DNA from: Clostridium bornimense
GTDB taxonomy: Bacteria; Bacillota; Clostridia; Clostridiales; Clostridiaceae
DNA: 64,000 nt
Assembly: GCF_000577895.1 (NCBI RefSeq)
Contig: NZ_HG917869.1
Coordinates: 558,001 to 622,000, forward strand
Direction: 5' to 3'
Shown here: piece after piece, positions 1 through 8,423 of the stretch
Numbering within the stretch: position 1 is the stretch's first letter
Layout: every line of letters starts with the position of its first letter
The notes under the pieces: model-generated
What the model was told of the DNA's origin: nothing
The model's database searches: none
The model's input: only the letters and a program-made list of their open reading frames with translations
Made by a program: the position numbers and the translations under genes

Positions 1-801
1 AATTTGAACTACAGCTACAATTCTGATAAGAAAGCTTTAAATAATATTACCTTATCTATTAACAAAGGCGAAAAAATAGCTTTTCTTGGTGCAAATGGTG
101 CTGGAAAATCTACTTTTTTTCTTAATCTCAATGGTGTTTTACATCCTGATAGTGGTGATATTATTTATGATGGAATTATAATGACTTCCAAGAATCTAAA
201 TACTTTAAGAAAAAATATCGGTATGGTGTTTCAAGATGCTGATAATCAAATTATAGCTTCAACAGTTTTCTCTGAGGTATCCTTTGGTCCTATGAATATG
301 AAGCTTCCTATTGAAGAAGTAAAGTCTAGAGTAACCGAATCCTTAGAATACATGAATATTACATCTCTTAAGGACAGGCCTCCCCATTACCTCAGTGGTG
401 GTGAAAAAAAGCGTGTCACTATTGCCGATATAATTGCAATGAAATCTGAGATAATAATATTTGATGAACCAACAGCATCACTGGATCCTTTAAATATTAA
501 TTTACTTGAAGATGTACTAAGTAAACTTTATGATGATGGAAAAACTCTATTAATTTCTACCCATGATGTAGATTTTGCATATAAGTGGGCTACCCGTATT
601 ATCTTATTTGCTAATGGTACAATAATTGCCGACGATATACCTGTTAATATCTTTAAAAATCAAAGTATTTTAAAAGAAGCAAATTTAAAAACACCAATAT
701 TATTTGATGTATATGAGATGCTTAAAGAAAAAAATAATGTGACAACCTTATCTTATCCAAGAACTATAGATGAGATGAAATTATTAATTGACAATTTATA
801 G
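1..801 (+). CDS. cbiO: Cobalt/nickel ECF transporter ATPase CbiO (5' end outside window)
   Basis: ATP-binding subunit of an energy-coupling-factor importer for cobalt or nickel; on the cytoplasmic face it hydrolyses ATP to drive uptake through the CbiM/CbiQ membrane complex. Visible ABC landmarks in order: Walker A GANGAGKST near residue 30, Q-loop FQDADNQ, signature LSGGEKKR near residue 130, Walker B IIIFDEPTASLD and switch histidine STHD. The reading frame is open to the first base and the usual first 6-8 residues of the family (…xxNLNYSY) are missing, so the start codon lies upstream of the window. The only in-window start would be TTG at 4. It ends 43 bp before a cobalamin riboswitch, so it belongs to an upstream transcript, probably with cbiQ, which is not seen downstream. 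Confidence 0.93.
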   Translation, partial: NLNYSYNSDKKALNNITLSINKGEKIAFLGANGAGKSTFFLNLNGVLHPDSGDIIYDGIIMTSKNLNTLRKNIGMVFQDADNQIIASTVFSEVSFGPMNMKLPIEEVKSRVTESLEYMNITSLKDRPPHYLSGGEKKRVTIADIIAMKSEIIIFDEPTASLDPLNINLLEDVLSKLYDDGKTLLISTHDVDFAYKWATRIILFANGTIIADDIPVNIFKNQSILKEANLKTPILFDVYEMLKEKNNVTTLSYPRTIDEMKLLIDNL

Positions 802-843
802 AATGCCATTGTAATATATAAGTGGTTATTAATTACAATTTAA

Positions 844-1011
844 ATGCAAAAGGTGCCTGTGTTTCTCCGCAGGATAATAGGGAAAAGGGTGAAAGTCCCT
901 TACGGTCCCGCCGCTGTGTTGGTATAGTTGTATCTTAATTTTATGTCACTGGGAAACTGGGAAGACAAGATATAATGTTTGAAGCCAGAGTCAGAATACC
1001 TGCCTTTTGCA
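844..1011 (+). promoter_or_regulatory. Cobalamin (AdoCbl) riboswitch aptamer
   Basis: P1 is formed by ATGCAAAAGG at 844 and CCTTTTGCAT ending at 1011. Inside are hallmarks of the class: GTGAAAGTCCCTTACGGTCC-like core near 889-908, the CCGCCGCTGTG segment, a B12-box-like GTCACTGGGAAACTGGGAAG near 946-965, and AAGCCAGAGTCAGAATACCTGCC-type 3' core near 981-1004. It directly precedes cbiM, a known class of B12-repressed genes (cobalt is needed for cobalamin). It would shut off cobalt uptake when cobalamin is plentiful. Confidence 0.93.
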
Positions 1012-1086
1012 TACGAAGATATTTAGTTACGAGCGATGACTAAATATTTAGTAGAACACTTTTTTAATATTAAAAAGTGTTAGTTT

Positions 1087-1140
1087 AAGATGCAATTCTA
1101 ATGACTGGGAATCATTAGTTAATGTGTCTTTTTTTATTTT
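1087..1140 (+). terminator. Riboswitch-controlled intrinsic terminator
   Basis: A hairpin with CTAATGA/TCATTAG as its core and outer AAGA/TCTT pairs is followed by a T-rich run (1127-1140), just before the cbiM ribosome binding site at 1141. The position between the aptamer and the gene fits the expression platform of a transcription-terminating cobalamin switch. A second smaller hairpin (AACACTTTTT/AAAAAGTGTT, 1054-1080) lies between and could belong to the antiterminator set; this part is inference. Confidence 0.7.
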
Positions 1141-1154
1141 AAGGAGGAATCACA

Positions 1155-1910
1155 ATGAAAAATCACAAAAAACTTACCATCTTTGCAATTATTTTTGCTA
1201 CAGTATTCAGTATTAATCCTATAGCAAATGCAATGCATATCATGGAAGGATATCTTCCAGTTAAGTATTGTGTAACTTGGGGACTAATCTCATTACCATT
1301 TCTTATTTTAGGCTTTATTTCTATAAAGAAAACTGTCTCTGCTAACAGAAAGTCACTAACTATCTTAGCTATGGCTGGAGCCTTTATCTTTGTAATATCA
1401 TCACTAAAAATACCATCAGTAACTGGAAGTTGTTCACATATGACTGGTACAGGCCTTGGTGCAATATTATTTGGACCTTTTGCTGTCAGTATTTTAGGAA
1501 TAATAGTCCTTTTATTCCAAGCTATTTTATTAGCTCATGGTGGAATAACTACATTAGGAGCTAATACATTTTCTATGGCAATAGCTGGTCCAATTATATC
1601 TTTCGCACTTTATAAATTATCCATTAAGTTTAAATGTAATAGAAAAGTAGCTGTTTTCCTTGCTGCTGCTATGGGAGATTTAGCTACTTATTGTATAACT
1701 AGTTTACAATTAGCTATGGCTTATCCATCACCAGAAGGCGGTATACCTGCTTCTATTGTAAAATTTTTAGGCGTATTTGCTCCAACACAATTACCATTAG
1801 CTATTATAGAAGGTATCCTTACTGTAATAATAGTTATGGCACTTGAAACATATGCAAAATCTGAATTAACTATTTTAGGTTTTTTAAAGGGGGATAAGAT
1901 TCATGAGTAA
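1155..1910 (+). CDS. cbiM: Cobalt transport protein CbiM (ECF substrate-binding subunit)
   Basis: Integral membrane substrate-capture component of the cobalt ECF importer. A cleavable N-terminal signal-like segment (about residues 1-26) is followed by MHIMEGYLP, the metal-chelating N-terminus typical of CbiM/NikM, where the exposed Met-His contributes to Co(II)/Ni(II) binding. About six or seven hydrophobic segments follow, with the family's [18 protein letters not shown]-like block near residues 90-108. Length 251 aa is normal. The start is supported by AAGGAGG at 1141 with good spacing. It sits directly behind the cobalamin riboswitch and overlaps cbiN by 8 nt, indicating translational coupling. 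Confidence 0.95.
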   Translation: MKNHKKLTIFAIIFATVFSINPIANAMHIMEGYLPVKYCVTWGLISLPFLILGFISIKKTVSANRKSLTILAMAGAFIFVISSLKIPSVTGSCSHMTGTGLGAILFGPFAVSILGIIVLLFQAILLAHGGITTLGANTFSMAIAGPIISFALYKLSIKFKCNRKVAVFLAAAMGDLATYCITSLQLAMAYPSPEGGIPASIVKFLGVFAPTQLPLAIIEGILTVIIVMALETYAKSELTILGFLKGDKIHE

Positions 1911-2211
1911 AAATAAAAGAACTGTACTTATATTGTTAGTAATTGCTGCTGCCATTGCAATTATTCCTTTATTCACCTTAAAAGGTGCTGAATTTGGTGG
2001 CTCTGATGATGCTGGAAGTGTTATGATCAGTGAAATTCAAGGTGAAGAACACGAGCCTTGGTTCACTCCAATTATGGAAACCCTTATCGATGGTGAACTT
2101 CCTGGAGAGGTTGAAAGCCTTCTATTTTGTGTACAAACAGGAATTGGTGTTGGTATAATTTCCTTCTTCATGGGTCGTTTCGTAGAACGAAAAAAGTTGG
2201 AAAATAATTAG
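1903..2211 (+). CDS. cbiN: Cobalt transport accessory protein CbiN
   Basis: Small auxiliary membrane protein that helps load metal into CbiM. It has two transmembrane helices (about residues 6-28 and 76-93) separated by an extracytoplasmic loop with the conserved FGGSDDAG motif near residues 31-38 and an acidic HEPW segment. Length 102 aa fits the family. Its ATG lies inside the end of cbiM (8-nt overlap). No cbiQ or cbiO follows: the next gene is rodA on the other strand, so the transporter is completed by genes upstream of the riboswitch. Confidence 0.93.
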   Translation: MSKNKRTVLILLVIAAAIAIIPLFTLKGAEFGGSDDAGSVMISEIQGEEHEPWFTPIMETLIDGELPGEVESLLFCVQTGIGVGIISFFMGRFVERKKLENN

Positions 2212-2251
2212 AAAATTTTATAATGTATAGTATTTCTATATTGTTACTTTT

Positions 2252-2288
2252 AAAAACCAGAAATTACAGCTTAAATTTCTGGTTTTTT
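2252..2288 (+). terminator. Intrinsic terminator after cbiMN
   Basis: Stem AAAAACCAGAAATT / AATTTCTGG with a TTTTTT tail at 2283-2288, 40 bp after cbiN. The A-rich 5' arm could also make it work for the opposite strand (rodA). Confidence 0.85.
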
Positions 2289-2423
2289 ATATTCCTTCTA
2301 TCTAGATTTGTTTGCACCTAAATGTGGAATCTATATTAAAATACATTTTCACCTTGTAAAATGGGATTATTGCAAAACTAACTTTTCAGTTACCTCTTTC
2401 AATGATACCTTTTGTTGTTTTCA

Positions 2424-3584
2424 CTAAAAATTAATTTTTTTATGTCTCATACCAACATTTAAAACAAGTGCTAAACTCATAAAATATACAAGCATAGAAC
2501 TACCTCCATAACTCATAAAAGGTAGTGTTATCCCTGTTATCGGCATTAATCCAATACTCATACCCATATTCTCTAAAATTGAGAATAACATCGATCCTGT
2601 AACCCCAGCTACAAGTATTGATCCAAAAACATCTTTTGATTCCTTAGCTATATTAATCATTCTAAAAATCATAATTCCATACAGCATCAAAAGACCAAAA
2701 GAGCCAATAAATCCCCATTCTTCGCCAACTACTGAGAAAATAAAATCAGTCCATGCTTCTGGGATAAATCCACCTTTTGTTTGACTTCCATTTTTATATC
2801 CACTTCCAGTAAATCCACCAGATCCTATAGCAATTTTAGATTGTATCACATGATATCCCTTTCCTAAAGGATCTCTTGAAGGATCTATAAAAGTCATAAT
2901 ACGTTCTTTTTGATATGGTTGAATTAAACCACTATTCCATACTACTGCAATTGAAATAAACAAAAGTAAAAATCCTCCACCAATAATCTTCCAATCAAGT
3001 TTACCTACTATTACCATACCCAGTACTGTAAAGAAAATTACCATACTCATACCCATATCTGGTTGTATTATAACTAAAGATGTTGGTATAATAGCATAAA
3101 TAAAAATAATTAATAGCTTTTTAAATGAATCTATTTTTCCACCCATATCTTCTATTTTCTTCGCAACGATAATTATTATAGCTAATTTTGCAAATTCTGA
3201 AGGCTGTATTGCAAAAGAGCCTATCTTTATCCATGATTGTGCCCCTTTACTCTCCGTACCTATAAATTTATTTATCAATAATAATATAATAGATGTTCCA
3301 TAAATCACATATGCATAGTTTTTAAAGAAAGAATAATCGATAGTTAGGATACAATATACTACAATTAGCCCTATTACGAGCCACATAAGTTGTAATTTTG
3401 AGTATCTAAAACCGATAAGCACACCATCTAAAGTTTTATTGTATGTAGCTGAATAAATATTAAGTACTCCAAAAATAACAATTGCAACTGCTATCATAAG
3501 TGTTGTAAAATCTAGTTCACTTATTAGCTTTTTATTTATTTTTAGATTTGACAATATTTTCCCAATTTTATAATTTTGCTTCAT
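2424..3584 (-). CDS. rodA: Rod-shape/peptidoglycan glycosyltransferase RodA (SEDS family)
   Basis: SEDS-family membrane glycosyltransferase that polymerises lipid II for side-wall synthesis with a class B PBP. The 386-aa protein has about ten hydrophobic segments. The long extracellular loop carries GYHVIQSKIAIGSGGFTGSG followed by the PEAWTDFIFSVVGEE block near residues 275-290 (family PExxTDFIFsvxgEE), and the C-terminal region has LPFMSYGGSSML. The IGSGG…G.GY.NG order resembles RodA more than FtsW or SpoVE. Start chosen at ATG 3584 behind a GAGGGGGTG ribosome binding site. It is a single gene facing away from the accessory region. The W in place of the usual H in PEAHTDF is a small oddity. 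Confidence 0.88.
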   Translation of the reverse strand: MKQNYKIGKILSNLKINKKLISELDFTTLMIAVAIVIFGVLNIYSATYNKTLDGVLIGFRYSKLQLMWLVIGLIVVYCILTIDYSFFKNYAYVIYGTSIILLLINKFIGTESKGAQSWIKIGSFAIQPSEFAKLAIIIIVAKKIEDMGGKIDSFKKLLIIFIYAIIPTSLVIIQPDMGMSMVIFFTVLGMVIVGKLDWKIIGGGFLLLFISIAVVWNSGLIQPYQKERIMTFIDPSRDPLGKGYHVIQSKIAIGSGGFTGSGYKNGSQTKGGFIPEAWTDFIFSVVGEEWGFIGSFGLLMLYGIMIFRMINIAKESKDVFGSILVAGVTGSMLFSILENMGMSIGLMPITGITLPFMSYGGSSMLVYFMSLALVLNVGMRHKKINF

Positions 3585-3910
3585 TATTTCACCCCCTCTA
3601 TATATAACTATTTATTTTTTATAGTGTAAAATCATCACTTTATATGAAAAGAAACAACTTTTTTTGAAAATTAAGGTAGTTATAGATTTTTTCATTACAC
3701 TTATTACTTTTTATAACAAATAAACCAATATTATCTTCTCACCTTATATCACTTGAGTCAAGTAAAAATGTACGTGACGTACATTTGAAATCTCTGTATA
3801 AAACTTGTATAGCATTTGCTATATAAAGATTTGTATCAATGCATTGAAATCATTTCAAATTTATATAATAATGGAATAAATGGTTTTATTTTATAGGAAA
3901 GGATTGTATT
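3585..3910. other. Intergenic region between rodA and duplicated segment A
   Basis: No gene is seen here. It holds the rodA promoter side, an odd palindrome at 3766-3786 (listed separately) and the leader of the Asp-box protein gene. Similarity to the equivalent place upstream of segment B starts only at the ribosome binding site (about 3899), so the two copies have different promoters. Confidence 0.6.
3766..3786. repeat. 21-bp perfect palindrome with TACGTGACGTA core
   Basis: Ten-base arms AAATGTACGT / ACGTACATTT around a single G. The core TACGTGACGTA recurs at 19443-19453, with similar flanks (AAAAT before, CATT and AAAT after). It could be a regulator-binding site or part of a recombination site; the sequence alone does not decide. 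Confidence 0.6.
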
Positions 3911-4873
3911 ATGAAAAGCACTAATAAATTAAATTTAAAAAATAAACATTGTATGCCCCATTGGAAATCTATTACTGCAATAATTGTAACCTTAACATTA
4001 TTAATAATAGGATGCATATTATTTATTAGTGATAGCAAAGTTGGAACTTATATTTCAATAAGACTATTTCATTCAAAAAATGTAACTATTGAACTAAGTG
4101 ACGATAATATTTATGATAATGGACTTGATAATATTATTAATGATATTTCTAAAAAAATTACTTTACCTAAAGAACTCTATATTTCTGATGACTTTAAAAT
4201 TCTTTTTGACTCTGATGGCACAATCACTTCTATAAATGGTTTACTATATGGAAAAAATAAAAATAATTCTACAGATAGCTTTTTGATAAGCTACAACAAA
4301 AATAAATCAAAAGATTTAAATGTGTATCTAAACAAAAAAGTTGATGATAATTATGAGAAAAAATATAGTATCGACCCCCTAATTAACTCTCTTAAAGTTA
4401 TTCCTCTAAGATATTCTGTTGGTAACTGTAATGAAACAGAATTCGAAATACTCTATTCCGGTGAAAAAGAATGGGATGCTGATACTAAAGGTATTATATA
4501 CATAAATTCTCAAGGTGAAACTAAAGAGCTTATAAATCCATCACCATCAAAAATAACAGGATATACTGTTTCTGTATTTGTTCCTAATAAAGAAGAAAAA
4601 TATACACCTCTTAAATATACTCTTGTCGATAAAATTGATAATGTTGATGGTGAAATTACTACTGAAATATATCGTAGTGATTTATTAACTTTTAATAAAA
4701 ACAAGGCTAAGACATTAGATAAGTATACTATTGAATTTAAATTAAATGATGATATAACATATGATTTAAAAGCTGGAGACTATCTACCTTATCAGAATGA
4801 TCCATATAATGACGGTATACTTGAGGTTAGAAGTTATGGATTATTAATGAAGATACTAAAAAATCATCATTAA
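3911..4873 (+). CDS. Membrane-anchored Asp-box (sialidase-like) protein, N-terminal part, copy A
   Basis: 320-aa reading frame with one transmembrane helix (about residues 20-44) and a long hydrophilic, presumably extracellular region; no catalytic domain recognised. It stops at 4873, and the homologous downstream part (Asp-box region) continues at once in the -1 frame, so this is probably the front of a protein of about 440 aa broken by a frameshift near 4836. The same break is in copy B at 20610-21949, so it predates the duplication or is tolerated. Start ATG 3911 follows GGAAAGGATTG. Product function unknown. Only two residues differ between copies in this part. Confidence 0.7.
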   Translation: MKSTNKLNLKNKHCMPHWKSITAIIVTLTLLIIGCILFISDSKVGTYISIRLFHSKNVTIELSDDNIYDNGLDNIINDISKKITLPKELYISDDFKILFDSDGTITSINGLLYGKNKNNSTDSFLISYNKNKSKDLNVYLNKKVDDNYEKKYSIDPLINSLKVIPLRYSVGNCNETEFEILYSGEKEWDADTKGIIYINSQGETKELINPSPSKITGYTVSVFVPNKEEKYTPLKYTLVDKIDNVDGEITTEIYRSDLLTFNKNKAKTLDKYTIEFKLNDDITYDLKAGDYLPYQNDPYNDGILEVRSYGLLMKILKNHH

Positions 4874-4884
4874 TTAATGATGAT

Positions 4885-5250
4885 GTGTTTGATGCTAATA
4901 TTTCAGACGCTCAAAATATCTTTTTCTTAGATGAAAATGTTGGATTTGCACTATCTTATTATATAGACGGAAGCTACAAAAAAGGGAAATTATATCGAAC
5001 AGAAGATGGCGGTAAAACATTTGAAAAAGTTGATTTATCTAATATTCAAGACGAATCAATAACTGATGAAGATTGTTCTATAAGACTTATGGGCATCCCT
5101 TATGAAGAAAATGGGGCGCTATTTATGAAATTTATTTATAGTAAGAATCAAATATATAGAGGTTACGTACTTTGCAAATCTAGCGATAAAGGTATAACAT
5201 GGAGTATTAATAAAGTTATTCCTGAGGATACTATACAAAATAAATCTTAA
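4885..5250 (+). pseudogene. Asp-box (BNR-like) C-terminal part, copy A
   Basis: Continuation of the preceding protein in the -1 frame. Homology to the third copy at 27408-27835 begins about codon INEDT (near 4838), upstream of the only candidate start (GTG 4885), which has no ribosome binding site. Two Asp-box motifs are visible: TEDGGKTF near residue 49 and SSDKGITW near residue 104 of this frame; Asp-boxes form beta-propeller blades in sialidases and related proteins. Most likely the detached tail of a frameshifted gene; separate expression cannot be excluded. Confidence 0.6.
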
Positions 5251-5718
5251 ATTCTCTATATTTTAGATTTTTAATATTCGTTAAGAATGCATTTAGTTTT
5301 TCATCAAATATTATGACTACATTATACAAGGAGGTCATATGAATATTGAAGTTAAGATTTCAAAAGAAGATTTTGTTGATTTTCATACTGAAAACTTTTT
5401 ATGTAGTAAAGAATTTAAAAGATTACTTATAGTTATATACATATATCTTTTTATTATTTATATATTATTACTGATATTTTTAAAAAGTGTTATATTTTCT
5501 ATATTATATTTTACTATACTCATACTAATTTTTAAATTTAGATATGTGGTATTTTCAAAATATATATCTAAATTCTTATATAAATTTACTTCAAAAAAAT
5601 CAAATCAATATATTTTTGAGACTACTAATATATTATTAAGTGATAATTTTGTAACTATAACAAATATATACAGAGAAAGAACTTTTAAAATAAAAAATAT
5701 AAACAAAGTTTTATCCAA

Positions 5719-5726
5719 CAATAAAC
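5719..5726. repeat. IS66 target-site duplication, left copy
   Basis: CAATAAAC, repeated exactly at 8286-8293 on the far side of the element. Confidence 0.9.
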
Positions 5727-5810
5727 GTAAATGTCAAAAATTAAGTACCTAGATACTAAAATTTCCAATTGATAAAATTAAGGAAATAACATTTTATCAG
5801 GAGGTTAGGT

Positions 5811-6134
5811 ATGTATAAAAAGTTAAGTAATGATGAATGGAGAGAATATATAAATCGTTATTATGCTAGTGATGAAAATTTAACTGTAAAAGATTATTGT
5901 GAAGAAAATAATATTAATAAAAGTCAATTTTACTATCATAAAAGAAAAATTGAAGAAAAGGCTACGCCAGTATTTCATCCTATAAAAATTAATACGGAAG
6001 CAAATATCGTTAGAAAAGATATTGGAGCTTCATCTGAGGTGAAGATTTCAATTGGTAATATTAGCGTAGCTATTCCGACATCGGAGACTGCTTTGATAAA
6101 TTCTTTAATTAAGGAGCTATTATTAAAGTGTTAA
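5811..6134 (+). CDS. tnpA: IS66 accessory protein TnpA
   Basis: 107-aa first protein of IS66 elements. The N-terminal half (NDEWREYINRYYASDENLTVKDYCEENNINKSQFYYHKRKI) reads as a helix-turn-helix that probably binds the element's DNA; the C-terminal half is short and beta-rich. Required for IS66 transposition in known members but not itself the catalytic transposase. Start ATG 5811 follows CAGGAGG. The last codons overlap tnpB by 7 nt. Confidence 0.9.
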   Translation: MYKKLSNDEWREYINRYYASDENLTVKDYCEENNINKSQFYYHKRKIEEKATPVFHPIKINTEANIVRKDIGASSEVKISIGNISVAIPTSETALINSLIKELLLKC

Positions 6135-6478
6135 ATATAGATAAGGTTGAAACAGTATATATAGCCTGCGGCCCAACAGACTTAAGAAAAAGTATAGATG
6201 GATTAGTAATGATAGTAAAAAATCAACTGCAGCTCAATCCTTTTGATAAAGCATTATTTGTTTTTTGTAATAAACAGATGGATAAGTTAAAGATACTCCA
6301 TTTTGATGAAGGATTTTGGTTATATTATCATCGTTTAGAAGGAAATCGCTTTAAATGGCCTGCTACGCAGGAGGAAGCAGTAAGTGTAAATATAGAAGAA
6401 TTACGTTGGCTTTTGAAAGGATATGAAGTGAGAATAAAGTCTAAATTTAAACCAGTAAAAGAAGGTAATTATTATTAA
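6128..6478 (+). CDS. tnpB: IS66 accessory protein TnpB
   Basis: IS66 Orf2-like protein (unrelated to the RNA-guided nuclease also called TnpB). The 116-aa sequence has the family signature IACGPTDLRKSIDGL near residue 13 and LFVFCNKQMDKLKILHFDEGFWLYYHRLE in the middle. Starts at GTG 6128 inside tnpA, suggesting coupling. Needed for IS66 transposition, molecular role uncertain. Followed by a hairpin terminator before tnpC. Confidence 0.92.
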   Translation: MLNIDKVETVYIACGPTDLRKSIDGLVMIVKNQLQLNPFDKALFVFCNKQMDKLKILHFDEGFWLYYHRLEGNRFKWPATQEEAVSVNIEELRWLLKGYEVRIKSKFKPVKEGNYY

Positions 6479-6493
6479 AAATAGATATATAAG

Positions 6494-6537
6494 AACCCTT
6501 GAGAATCCTTTATTTTCAAGGGTTTTTGTGGTATAAT
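6494..6537 (+). promoter_or_regulatory. Hairpin terminator and extended -10 between tnpB and tnpC
   Basis: AACCCTTGA / TCAAGGGTT stem (6494-6524) with a T run ends a tnpAB transcript. Immediately after it, TGGTATAAT (6529-6537) is an extended -10 motif placed to start a separate tnpC transcript. The same arrangement is present in the second copy at the end of the window. Confidence 0.6.
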
Positions 6538-6551
6538 ATATATATAAATAA

Positions 6552-8192
6552 ATGTTAAAAGAGGTACTTATGAATCACGAAATTATTAGCAATGAACTTG
6601 ATGAAAGAAGCCAAGTATTAATTGAAAAAGTCGAAGAAATGGAAAAAGAAATAGATTCTAAAAATAAAGAAATAGAAAATCTCAAAAATGAATTAGAGTT
6701 TTTAAAAGGAATTATTTCAAATAAAAATAAAAAAATATTTGGAGCATCTAGTGAGAAAGTAGATGCTAATCAATTATGCTTTTTTAATGAAGCAGAAAAA
6801 CATAGTGATTCAAAAGTAGAAGAACCTACGGTAGAAGAAATTACATATAAGAGAGCTAAGAAAAGCAATAATATTGGTAAGAAAGATAACCTTGCTAATT
6901 TAGAGAGAAAAATCATAGAACATAAATTAGAAGGCGATGATTTAATCTGTGATAAATGTGGCAGTGAACTAGTTGAAATTGGAGTTAAATCTAGAAAAGA
7001 AATTTTAATATATATTCCTGGTAAATTAATAGTAGAAGAACACGTATTGTACAGCTATGCTTGTAAAACATGCGAGAAGGAAAATGAAGATAGTAAGATT
7101 GTTTCACCAGAAATGCCTAAAACTATTTTCTATAATAGCATGGCTTCTAATGAATTAATTGCTCATACTATTGCACTTAAATATCTTCATGCTATGCCAT
7201 TATATAGGCAACAGTCTTATTTTGACATGATGGGGGCTACTCTTAGTCGTCAGACTTTATGTAACTGGACCATGTCAGCTGCTAAAGCATTAGAGCCGAT
7301 ATATAATTACATGAAAAAAGAACTTCTTAATAGAAATTACATTCATGCTGATGAAACTACATTGAAGGTAATCAATGATAATGGTAAGAGTTCTAAGTCT
7401 AAGAAATATATGTGGCTATATATGAGTGAAACTAATGCTAAACCGATAATCCTTTATGATTATCAAAATACTAGATCTAGCTCGTGTCCTAAAGCTTTTC
7501 TTGGAGAATATAGTGGATATCTACAAACTGATGGATATTCCGGATACAACTCCGTTAGCGAAGCTACTCGGCTATATTGCTTAGCTCACATAAGAAGAAA
7601 ATTCTATGAAATAGTAGAAAATCTTGATAAAGAAGCCCTAAAAAAATCTCGTGGTGTAATAGGGTTTAATTATTGTGAGCAAATTTATAAACTTGAAAAA
7701 GAGCTTAGAGAAACATATTCTTCTAATGAAGATTATTATGATATTAGGTTTAATATAAGAAAAGAAAAATTAGAACCTATTCTAGATAACTTTATTGAAT
7801 ATGTTGAAACTGAAATAAAAAATGCACTTCCAAGAAGTCCGTTAGGTAAAGCGTTAGACTATGCTAAAAAACATTTACCTGGACTGAAAAATGTATTATT
7901 AGATGGATCACTAGAAATTGATAATAATGCTGCTGAAAGAGCTATCAAACCTTTTGTTATTGGAAGAAAAAACTTCTTATTTGCTAATACTGCTAAAGGT
8001 GCAACATCTAGTGCTAAGTTATACAGCATTATAGAAACAGCTAAAGCTAATAAAGTTGTTGTAGAAAAATATTTGGTTTATCTTTTTAACAATTTACTAA
8101 ATATTGATTCTAATAATAGCGAAGCTTTAGAAAATCTAATGCCTTGGTCAAGTAGTATTCCTGATAATTTAAAAATTAAAATAAAGAAATAA
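6552..8192 (+). CDS. tnpC: IS66 transposase TnpC (DDE type)
   Basis: 546-aa catalytic transposase. An N-terminal coiled coil (about 1-60) carries a leucine-zipper-like stretch, followed by KKIFGASSEK, a zinc-finger region with CDKCGS and CKTCEKE (about residues 136-180), then the DDE core: HADETTLKV near 272, LQTDGYSGYN near 330, CLAHIRRKFYE, and the C-terminal EIDNNAAERAIKPFVIGRKNFLF block near 460 with the last acidic residue. Full length with no breaks. Protein is identical in sequence to the inverted copy at 62276-63916, so both copies are likely young and active. Confidence 0.95.
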   Translation: MLKEVLMNHEIISNELDERSQVLIEKVEEMEKEIDSKNKEIENLKNELEFLKGIISNKNKKIFGASSEKVDANQLCFFNEAEKHSDSKVEEPTVEEITYKRAKKSNNIGKKDNLANLERKIIEHKLEGDDLICDKCGSELVEIGVKSRKEILIYIPGKLIVEEHVLYSYACKTCEKENEDSKIVSPEMPKTIFYNSMASNELIAHTIALKYLHAMPLYRQQSYFDMMGATLSRQTLCNWTMSAAKALEPIYNYMKKELLNRNYIHADETTLKVINDNGKSSKSKKYMWLYMSETNAKPIILYDYQNTRSSSCPKAFLGEYSGYLQTDGYSGYNSVSEATRLYCLAHIRRKFYEIVENLDKEALKKSRGVIGFNYCEQIYKLEKELRETYSSNEDYYDIRFNIRKEKLEPILDNFIEYVETEIKNALPRSPLGKALDYAKKHLPGLKNVLLDGSLEIDNNAAERAIKPFVIGRKNFLFANTAKGATSSAKLYSIIETAKANKVVVEKYLVYLFNNLLNIDSNNSEALENLMPWSSSIPDNLKIKIKK

Positions 8193-8196
8193 ACAA

Positions 8197-8240
8197 ATCC
8201 CGATAGGGCTTATATAAATTGCCCTACCGGGATATTTTAA
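8197..8240 (+). terminator. Terminator at the 3' end of IS66
   Basis: ATCCCGATAGGGC / GCCCTACCGGGAT stem, followed by ATTTTAATATATTTTTTT. Also present in the second copy (62229-62271, inverted). Confidence 0.85.
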
Positions 8241-8423
8241 TATATTTTTTTAATTGATAAAAGGTACCAAAACTTTGACGCTTACCAATAAACTAATATG
8301 CATAAAGTTTAATACTGGTGATACTATATTATTTCCAAAGAACATTAAAAATTCAACTGAATTTTTAAACAACATTTTAAACATAACAAATTTAGAAGTA
8401 AAAAAAATTTATAGGAGAAAAAA

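Larger units (their letters stand above)
5727..8285 (+). mobile_element. IS66-family insertion sequence, complete (2559 bp)
   Basis: Terminal inverted repeats begin GTAAATGTCAAAAATTAAG at 5727 and, on the other strand, GTAAGCGTCAAAGTTTTGG ending at 8285; GTAAGCGTCA-type ends are standard for IS66. The 8-bp direct repeats CAATAAAC at 5719-5726 and 8286-8293 are the target duplication expected of the family. It carries tnpA, tnpB and tnpC. A second copy with the same tnpC protein lies inverted at 62183-64000. The undisturbed target repeat and intact genes indicate recent insertion. Confidence 0.95.

Noticed and set aside
4850-4885. Programmed -1 frameshift at A AAA AAT followed by a palindrome in the Asp-box genes
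   Set aside because: The heptamer is in phase, but homology with the third copy already follows the -1 frame upstream of it (INEDTKKSS against YNKDTSESV), so the break lies earlier and looks like an old deletion. The stem also overlaps the slippery site instead of sitting 5-9 nt away.
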